Shown here in pieces: positions 5,959-9,041 of a stretch of DNA of 9,041 nt. Made by a program: the position numbers and the translations under genes. Below the pieces are notes generated by a model. It made no database searches and was not told the DNA's origin. It saw only the letters and a program-made list of their open reading frames with translations. Origin of the DNA: Prolixibacteraceae bacterium (lineage in GTDB: Bacteria > Bacteroidota > Bacteroidia > Bacteroidales > Prolixibacteraceae); NCBI GenBank assembly GCA_023228025.1, contig JALOCD010000139.1, positions 1 through 9,041 of the forward strand. Reading direction: 5' to 3'. Within the stretch, counting starts at the first letter, position 1, and every line of letters starts with the position of its first letter.

Positions 5959-6228
5959 TTATTTGTCCTTGTTTTCGTTAATTATTTGAATTAATTTATC
6001 TTTTTCTACCTCACCATTTAAACGTAAAAATTCATTACCGCTTTTATCGAAAAATACAAAAGTTGGCAAAGTATCAGTTATCTCATACTTGGTTACAGAC
6101 TCTTTATCTTCGTCAAAATCGTGGTATTCAGTCTCAAGCCACGAATATTCTTGTTCAATTTCAGCCCATCTCGGCTTCATTACCAAGCAACCAGGACACC
6201 AAACGGCACCGAACTTTAAAACTTTCAT
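5959..6228 (-). CDS. Small cytoplasmic thioredoxin-like protein (CPGC)
   Basis: 89 residues, shorter than classical thioredoxins (about 105). It opens MKVLKFGAVWCPGC, with the active site at Cys11-Pro-Gly-Cys14, followed by helix 2 (MKPRWAEIEQE) and a strand/DFDED segment. The cis-proline loop TLPTFVFF has Pro55, and an amphipathic C-terminal helix follows. No signal peptide, so it should sit in the cytoplasm and reduce or be reduced by a partner. The CcdA-type membrane protein encoded immediately downstream is the natural partner, as thioredoxin feeds CcdA/DsbD in known systems. The ribosome site AAGGGGG (6233-6239) lies four to five bases before the ATG and overlaps the stop codon of the DUF134 gene, so translation is probably coupled to it. 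Confidence 0.9.
   Translation of the reverse strand: MKVLKFGAVWCPGCLVMKPRWAEIEQEYSWLETEYHDFDEDKESVTKYEITDTLPTFVFFDKSGNEFLRLNGEVEKDKLIQIINENKDK
5966..5970 (-). promoter_or_regulatory. Shine-Dalgarno that supports an AUU start
   Basis: AAGGA on the minus strand lies inside the last codons of the thioredoxin gene and nine bases ahead of an ATT at 5956-5954. No ATG, GTG or TTG follows at a usable distance; the nearest in-frame TTG is at 5917, far from any ribosome site. An ATA at 5962 is only three bases away, too close. Confidence 0.5.
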
Positions 6229-6237
6229 TTTACCCCC

Positions 6238-6516
6238 TTATTTATTAATAATTTTTATGGCTTTACCATTTACTAGCGCGCCACTTATTTTATTATAAGC
6301 ACTTGTTAGTATTCTCTGAAAAGTGCTCTGGCTAGTCATCATTTTTTTGGCACATTCTATTTGGTTCAAATTTTCAACGTTTTTTAATCTTATAGCCTCT
6401 AGTTCTTCTAACGTTAAATCTACTATATCTAAAAATCTCAGAGGCACTCCCTGGGGTTTATAAAAAGTGACATCTGGGTTAAAATTAATTTTTCTATTAA
6501 GTCGTGGTCTTGGCAT
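6238..6516 (-). CDS. DUF134 family helix-turn-helix protein
   Basis: 92 residues matching the DUF134 pattern along its length: MPRPR start, FYKPQGVPL (18-26), VDLTLEELEAIRL (32-44), a helix-turn-helix region like sigma-70 region 4 (about 50-72, NQIECAKKMMTSQSTFQRIL), and a closing ALVNGKAIKI (80-89). The family is predicted to bind DNA and is often found beside DUF5320 and NifX/NifB-like iron-cluster genes. Here it has DUF5320 and redox genes as neighbours but no nif-like gene. The single Cys55 is within the HTH. No clear Shine-Dalgarno precedes the ATG. It is a candidate regulator of this cluster, perhaps acting at the palindrome at 6909-6946; that link is inference. Confidence 0.88.
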   Translation of the reverse strand: MPRPRLNRKINFNPDVTFYKPQGVPLRFLDIVDLTLEELEAIRLKNVENLNQIECAKKMMTSQSTFQRILTSAYNKISGALVNGKAIKIINK

Positions 6517-6554
6517 AATTGATATCTATCTGTAAATATATAATAATATTGGTT

Positions 6555-6613
6555 ATAAAAGAAGGCACCCCGGCCCATTCAAAAAATGAGCCAGGCACCA
6601 AGCCTTCTTTTAT
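6555..6613 (-). terminator. Long hairpin between DUF5320 and DUF134 genes, terminator or attenuator
   Basis: Perfect 12-bp outer arms ATAAAAGAAGGC (6555-6566 on plus) and GCCTTCTTTTAT (6602-6613) enclose an inner stem. Read as minus-strand RNA the inner stem is GGCUCAUU/AAUGGGCC, eight pairs including one G-U, with loop UUUUG; on the plus strand the same position would be a C-A mismatch. That asymmetry favours an RNA made on the minus strand. The stop codon of the DUF5320 gene lies inside the first arm. The descending arm ends in a T-rich run (CTTCTTTTAT), so it can serve as a terminator or partial attenuator that lowers DUF134 expression relative to DUF5320. Confidence 0.7.
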
Positions 6614-6855
6614 TTATTAGTCTCTTTTTTGATGGCTGTTAATTCTTCTTTGAGAACCTCTAGCTCAACCCCTAAGTCTGCTTTTTCTGCCTCAAGTGCC
6701 GATTGTTGGTTTTTTGGCGATCTAAAGCTACCAAAGCCCATTCTGGCTCTCCTGCCAAGGCCGGCACCATAACTAGCACCAGTAACACAGGAGCCCATAC
6801 CACCACCAGTTCTTGGGCCAGCACCAGATGGGCCAGTTGCGTCAAATCTGGGCAT
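6610..6855 (-). CDS. DUF5320 family small glycine-rich protein with coiled-coil tail
   Basis: 81 residues. The N-terminal half is Gly/Arg-rich and opens MPRFDATGPSGAGPRTGGGM, then GSC, the clear signature of DUF5320 ('MP..D.TGP.G.GP.TG.G.G.C'). Residues about 50-78 form a charged Leu-containing helix likely to be a coiled coil (ALEAEKADLGVELEVLKEEL). Cys23 is the only cysteine. The family has no established function but recurs next to DUF134 and iron-sulfur or dinitrogenase-cofactor-like genes. GGAG at 6863-6866 lies seven bases before the ATG, so the start is secure. It is transcribed from its own promoter under the 38-bp palindrome and is separated from DUF134 by a strong hairpin. Confidence 0.85.
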   Translation of the reverse strand: MPRFDATGPSGAGPRTGGGMGSCVTGASYGAGLGRRARMGFGSFRSPKNQQSALEAEKADLGVELEVLKEELTAIKKETNK

Positions 6856-6908
6856 AATTTTTCTCCAAATTATGAATGACTATTGTTCGGATAGTTCGAC
6901 CAATAATT

Positions 6909-6946
6909 ATCTATCCATTATGAGTATATACCCATAATAGATAGAT
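6909..6946. promoter_or_regulatory. 38-bp near-perfect palindrome, probable operator
   Basis: 17 of 19 symmetric base pairs match. Outer arms ATCTATC (6909-6915) and GATAGAT (6940-6946), middle arms ATTATG (6917-6922) and CATAAT (6933-6938), centre GTATATAC (6924-6931); only 6916/6939 and 6923/6932 mismatch. It covers the spacer and the -10 box of the minus-strand promoter, the classic place for a repressor. The cognate regulator is not identified. Confidence 0.75.
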
Positions 6947-6952
6947 TGTCAA
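6923..6952 (-). promoter_or_regulatory. Promoter of the DUF5320-DUF134-thioredoxin-CcdA genes
   Basis: A perfect TTGACA (6947-6952) lies on the minus strand nine bases after the rhodanese stop codon. The -10 is TATACT (6923-6928, 18-base spacer, 5 of 6) or TATATA (6925-6930, 16-base spacer). The leader to the ATG at 6855 would be about 60 bases. Confidence 0.75.
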
Positions 6953-6961
6953 CAGATGCAG

Positions 6962-7381
6962 TCAGCAGGAAGAGCCATTACTGCTACAGACTTTACCACC
7001 CTGGCTCTGCCAGTCTTCCAATCCACCAATGTTTGTTACATTTTTATAGCCGGCTTGTTCAAGAATGGTTTTGGCTTGATTTGCCCTGTTACCAGATCGG
7101 CAATATAGATAAACGGGTTTTGTCTTGTCGATTTTAGCTAAATTACCGCTTTCAATTTCAGACAAGGGGATATTTAAAGCTCCCTGGGCATGGCTACCGG
7201 TGAATTCTTCAGGCGTTCTTACATCGATTAGTTGGCCATTAGAAGTCTCGATTTTTGAACTTATATTTGTAGTTTGCTGATTATTCTTTGTACTTTGTTT
7301 ATCTTTGTTGCCATTAACAATAAAAAGACCAGCGGCCATTAAGACAACAACAATTATTGCTATAAAGCCAACTTTTTTCAA
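6962..7381 (-). CDS. Membrane-anchored single-domain rhodanese, TTG start
   Basis: 139 residues. A Lys-Lys plus hydrophobic helix at about 4-23 anchors or exports it, followed by a polar Asn/Gln/Thr/Lys linker (24-45) and one rhodanese domain (about 46-130). That domain has LIDVRTPEEFTGSHAQGALNIP, split here as LIDVRTPEEF (51-60) and GSHAQGALNIP (62-72), then the active loop CRSGNR at 94-99 with catalytic Cys94, and GGLEDWQSQGG near the end. Two more cysteines, 132 and 139, form a C-x6-C tail, which is uncommon. Rhodaneses carry sulfane sulfur on the loop Cys as a persulfide; the anchor places it on the outer face of the membrane. The start is TTG at 7381-7379, eight bases after GGGG (7390-7393). 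It is upstream of the DUF5320 promoter and can be read through into the redox cluster. Confidence 0.9.
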   Translation of the reverse strand: MKKVGFIAIIVVVLMAAGLFIVNGNKDKQSTKNNQQTTNISSKIETSNGQLIDVRTPEEFTGSHAQGALNIPLSEIESGNLAKIDKTKPVYLYCRSGNRANQAKTILEQAGYKNVTNIGGLEDWQSQGGKVCSSNGSSC

Positions 7382-7403
7382 AATTTTGTCCCCTTTAAGT
7401 TTG

Positions 7404-7412
7404 AGTATAACA
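7404..7412 (-). promoter_or_regulatory. Extended -10 promoter of the rhodanese gene
   Basis: TGT-TATACT on the minus strand is an extended -10 (5 of 6). No proper -35 is seen at 17 bases. Transcription would start near 7397, just ahead of the AAAGGGGA ribosome site. The eight bases TATACTCA are shared with the DUF5320 promoter. Confidence 0.5.
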
Positions 7413-7448
7413 AATAAGAGCCTAGCAATTATGTGTAATTTTTAAATT

Positions 7449-7520
7449 AAAGTGTCATGAATATTGCTGTTTATTAATTAATGATGAGACACTTTTGCCT
7501 TTAGGCGTTTGGTGTCTCAT
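7449..7520. repeat. Overlapping alternative stems (AAAGTGTC / ATGAGACAC / GTGTCTCAT)
   Basis: The segment ATGAGACAC (7484-7492) can pair perfectly with GTGTCTCAT (7512-7520, nine bp, enclosing a small GCC/GGC stem), or its GACACTTT part (7488-7495) can pair with AAAGTGTC (7449-7456, eight bp). The two folds exclude each other. A direct repeat TTGTCTCA follows around 7520-7528. No T-run follows the second stem. It lies between the divergent rhodanese and DUF4386 genes, in about 270 bp without a gene. Confidence 0.55.
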
Positions 7521-7573
7521 TTGTCTCACTTCACCCTGTAAATGTCCGTGACCTGTATGCTGAGCCAAGCATA

Positions 7574-7644
7574 AGCACTTTGTGTAAGCAGAGTGCTATT
7601 GATTTGCCCCTAAATGTTATGATTATTTTGAAGATTATGATTAT
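7574..7644 (+). repeat. Hairpin and tandem TTATGATTAT repeats before the DUF4386 gene
   Basis: A 6-bp inverted repeat AGCACT (7574-7579) / AGTGCT (7592-7597) is followed by two identical 10-base direct repeats TTATGATTAT at 7617-7626 and 7635-7644, spaced 18 bases start to start. Each repeat contains TATGAT, a possible -10 box, so the DUF4386 promoter is probably here, but no convincing -35 is placed at the right distance. Confidence 0.4.
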
Positions 7645-7652
7645 CAAATTAT

Positions 7653-7660
7653 GGAGGGGG
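7653..7660 (+). promoter_or_regulatory. Strong Shine-Dalgarno fixing the DUF4386 start
   Basis: GGAGGGGG lies eight bases before the ATG at 7669. An in-frame ATG at 7651 overlaps this site and has no ribosome site of its own, so 7669 is the real start. Confidence 0.85.
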
Positions 7661-7668
7661 TAGAAACA

Positions 7669-8370
7669 ATGAACTCAAACAGAAAAATCGCAATGATAGT
7701 AGGTTTTTTATTTATCATCGCAACTGTGGTGGGTGTAGCCGGCGGTCGTGTTCTTGATTCAGCACTTTCTAAATCAAATTGGCTTGGGCTGGTTTCTACA
7801 AACGCCAACACTATTAAAATCGGAGTTACCCTAATGCTAATTGCAGCGCTCGCTTCGGTCAGTATCGCAGTCTGGCTTTACCCGGTTTTGAAGAAATATA
7901 ACCCGTACCTTGCTTTGACTGCGGTAATATTTAGGGCTATCGAAGCAGTGTTTTATATTGTTGCTGTAGCTGTAACATTGCCACTGATAGCTCTGGGACA
8001 GGAATATCTTAAGGCAGGGAGCCCTGATAGTTCGTACTTCCAAACTATTGGTAACTATGTCCTAACTATCAAAGATGGTAGCGGTTTCTTTTTTGCCGTT
8101 ATACCTTTTGCATTAGGGGCCCTTGCTTACTATTATATTTTCTATCAATCGAGGCTCGTCCCGCGCTGGCTATCAGTTTGGGGCATCCTTAGCTGTCTTG
8201 CACTACTCGTTGCCTCGTTCAGTGCTCTATTTAGCGGTCCTCCATTTGCAATTGCTGGTGGTTGGATGATCTTGGCCGCACCCATCGCCTTACAAGAAAT
8301 GGTTCTAGCAGTATGGTTGATAGTAAAAGGATTTAATCCGTCTGCAATCGCTTCTGAGGCTGCCAAATAG
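7669..8370 (+). CDS. DUF4386 family six-helix membrane protein
   Basis: 233 residues from the ATG chosen by the GGAGGGGG site; starting at 7651 would add six residues that overlap that site. It begins MNSNRKIAMIVGFLFIIATV, as DUF4386 proteins do ('rkiariaG.lfl...'). Six helices at about 8-26, 49-71, 82-108, 136-158, 168-188 and 194-220. Family landmarks: WLYPVLKKYNPYLALT (69-84), VIFRAIEAV (86-94, Arg89 and Glu92 within the membrane region), RLVPRWLSVWG (162-172), and QEMVLAVWLIVKGFNP (209-224). The biochemical function of the family is not known. It is monocistronic by appearance: the upstream gene diverges and a 229-bp gap follows. Confidence 0.88.
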   Translation: MNSNRKIAMIVGFLFIIATVVGVAGGRVLDSALSKSNWLGLVSTNANTIKIGVTLMLIAALASVSIAVWLYPVLKKYNPYLALTAVIFRAIEAVFYIVAVAVTLPLIALGQEYLKAGSPDSSYFQTIGNYVLTIKDGSGFFFAVIPFALGALAYYYIFYQSRLVPRWLSVWGILSCLALLVASFSALFSGPPFAIAGGWMILAAPIALQEMVLAVWLIVKGFNPSAIASEAAK

Positions 8371-8380
8371 TGCTATGGAT

Positions 8381-8400
8381 TTGTTCTGAACAAGGTTTTT
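8381..8400 (+). terminator. Weak terminator-like palindrome after the DUF4386 gene
   Basis: TTGTTC-T-GAACAA (8381-8393) is a perfect palindrome around one base, followed by GG and TTTTT. As RNA it can form only a short stem with an opened loop, so terminator strength would be low. Position, 10 bases after the DUF4386 stop, is right for one. Confidence 0.35.
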
Positions 8401-8417
8401 GCAAGCCTACAGAGAGA

Positions 8418-8528
8418 CTAAGTAACACCAGAATAATCTGCATAAACAATTTCTTTTATTAAACTAAGCCTTTTGTCGTCAAAGTCTAGACTTGCAGTTC
8501 GCAACTCGTCTGCTAGGGTGAGCCACGA
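8418..8528 (-). pseudogene. Possible short gene remnant
   Basis: A 36-codon open stretch on the minus strand between two in-frame TAG codons reads like real protein: WLTLADELRTASLDFDDKRL, then SLIKEIVYADYSGVT. It has charged, amphipathic helix character and no low-complexity bias. There is no ATG, only an internal TTG at 8504-8502, and no ribosome site. In another frame just upstream an ATG opens MLTGQFVKTNSRGSP before a stop, which would fit a frameshifted N-terminus. I do not recognise the family. It could be chance; the stretch is short. Confidence 0.2.
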
Positions 8529-8548
8529 CTATTTGTTTTTACAAACTG

Positions 8549-8573
8549 TCCAGTAAGCATCCCCGTTACTGGA
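8549..8573. repeat. 8-bp inverted repeat upstream of the 52-residue gene
   Basis: TCCAGTAA (8549-8556) and TTACTGGA (8566-8573) are perfect inverted repeats with a C-rich 9-base loop. The sequence sits where a -35 region of the next promoter would be, so it may be an operator or a terminator stem (followed by TTATCTCTTT). Confidence 0.45.
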
Positions 8574-8582
8574 TTATCTCTT

Positions 8583-8591
8583 TGCTATAAT
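8583..8591 (+). promoter_or_regulatory. Perfect extended -10 promoter, leaderless layout
   Basis: TGC-TATAAT matches the extended -10 consensus in full. The next ATG starts at 8600, eight bases after the box and with no Shine-Dalgarno, so the RNA would start at or next to the start codon. A -35 is not obvious, as is common for extended -10 promoters. Confidence 0.7.
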
Positions 8592-8599
8592 CAAATTAT

Positions 8600-8758
8600 A
8601 TGGATGAAAAATTAGCAATCACAGTTGACAAAACTATTGAAGCACTTGCTAGGATCGAAAGATTTATTGAAAAGTACGGGAGTGATCTAAATAATAATCA
8701 GATAGAGAAAATATCTAAAAAGCTCGAAGAACTACAAGCCAAAGTTGGCGAAGTCTGA
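8600..8758 (+). CDS. Small helical (coiled-coil) protein of unknown function
   Basis: 52 residues, start ATG at 8600, stop TGA at 8756-8758. The sequence opens MDEKLAITVDKTIEALARIE, continues as a charged helix, has a break at KYGSDLNNN (about 25-33), and ends in a second helix QIEKISKKLEELQAKVGEV. The composition (Glu/Lys/Ile/Leu, no Cys or aromatics except Phe and Tyr mid-protein) suggests a helical hairpin or dimeric coiled coil. I do not recognise a family. Support for a real gene: a perfect extended -10 eight bases upstream, sensible amino-acid use, and only four bases between its stop and the next ATG, so it forms an operon with the DUF1801-type gene. Confidence 0.7.
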   Translation: MDEKLAITVDKTIEALARIERFIEKYGSDLNNNQIEKISKKLEELQAKVGEV

Positions 8759-8762
8759 CAAT

Positions 8763-9041
8763 ATGGAAGCCTGGTATAAGTACCTAGAACAACTCGATAA
8801 AGAAAAGAGAGATATTATCATCGATGTGCTTGCACTAGCTAAGAAGTATGCAGCGGATGCAATTGAAGAAATGCCTTACGGGGTGCCAGGATTTAAATTG
8901 AACGGAAAACCGCTAATCGCTGTCGCGGCCCATAAAGAGCACTTTGGCGTTTATCCGTTTAGTCCAAAAGTCATCAAATCAGCAGCAAAGCTCATTGGTA
9001 ATCATGAAACAGCAAAAGGAACAATCAGGTTTAAATATGGG
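8763..9041 (+). CDS. DUF1801/YdhG-type protein, frataxin-like fold (partial at 3' end)
   Basis: 93 residues are visible and the frame is open at the window edge; relatives are about 110-140 residues, so most of the protein is here. The pattern is that of DUF1801 (YdhG/YjbR/CyaY-like fold): a helical start MEAWYKYLEQLDKEKRDIII, then AADAIEEMPYGVPGFKLNGK (31-49 region) matching 'p.aeE.i.YgmPaf.l.gk', then LIAVAAHKEHFGVYPFSPKV (51-70) matching 'l.yfaa.K.HigfYp'. Some members are called iron chaperones on structural grounds, but their function is not settled. The ATG follows the upstream stop by four bases. A weak GAAG is nine to twelve bases upstream, so translational coupling is likely. Confidence 0.85.
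   Translation, partial: MEAWYKYLEQLDKEKRDIIIDVLALAKKYAADAIEEMPYGVPGFKLNGKPLIAVAAHKEHFGVYPFSPKVIKSAAKLIGNHETAKGTIRFKYG

Noticed and set aside
6909..6946. CsoR/CstR-type operator suggested by GGG and TATAC and by the rhodanese neighbour
   Set aside because: In those operators the G/C runs lie between the TAT flanks; here TATATA is in the centre and the G/C outside, so the geometry is reversed.
7484..7530. Insertion-sequence end
   Set aside because: The TGTCTCA-type repeats look like a terminal repeat, but no transposase fragment, second end or target duplication is visible in the window.
1..9041. CRISPR array, toxin-antitoxin pair, or phage genes
   Set aside because: No regularly spaced repeats were seen, and no cas, toxin, capsid or terminase signature. 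The 8600-9041 pair resembles a small-gene module in size only.
1..9041. Alternative genetic code with TGA read as glycine
   Set aside because: TGA ends the GtrA, rhodanese and 52-residue genes at sensible places, and there are no in-frame TGA codons inside the recognised domains.

Overview
The window looks like chromosomal DNA of a small-genome, low-to-moderate G+C bacterium. The best guess is a Patescibacteria (CPR) lineage, possibly Saccharibacteria. The reasons are short, tightly packed genes; a mix of leaderless-looking promoters (a -10 box 8 to 11 bases before the ATG) and G-rich Shine-Dalgarno sites; and the mixture of GtrA, DUF4203, DUF134, DUF5320 and DUF4386 families. TGA is used as an ordinary stop in several genes, so the genetic code is standard (not the Gracilibacteria code). 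The lineage is an inference; no marker gene is present.

Left third (1-4483): cell-surface functions. On the minus strand are the N-terminus of a membrane protein resembling a polyprenyl-phosphate sugar transferase (cut by the window edge) and a full O-antigen ligase/polymerase-like protein. Divergently, on the plus strand, a GtrA-type flippase-like protein overlaps a LexA-type winged-helix protein that has no protease domain. A DUF4203 membrane protein (minus) and a membrane-anchored NodB/CE4 polysaccharide deacetylase with all five catalytic motifs (plus) diverge from a shared 100-bp promoter region. Together these suggest assembly, translocation and trimming of an envelope polysaccharide.

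Middle (4490-4697): a tRNA-Asn(GTT) with an encoded CCA end, a near-consensus promoter buried in a long imperfect inverted repeat, and a textbook intrinsic terminator.

Right-middle (4727-7412, all minus): a thiol-redox/sulfur cluster. In transcription order it is a membrane-anchored rhodanese, a DUF5320 glycine-rich protein, a DUF134 helix-turn-helix protein, a small CPGC thioredoxin, and a thioredoxin-fold/CcdA-like membrane fusion. A 38-bp near-perfect palindrome covers the promoter of the DUF5320 gene. A long hairpin separates DUF5320 from DUF134. The fusion protein seems to start at AUU, and its thioredoxin motif is CPHG instead of the usual CPHC. I read the cluster as a regulated relay that moves electrons or sulfane sulfur across the membrane; its substrate is unknown.

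Right end (7440-9041, plus): a structured intergenic region, a DUF4386 membrane protein, a short possible gene remnant, a 52-residue leaderless coiled-coil protein of unknown function, and a DUF1801/YdhG-type (frataxin-like fold) protein cut by the window edge.
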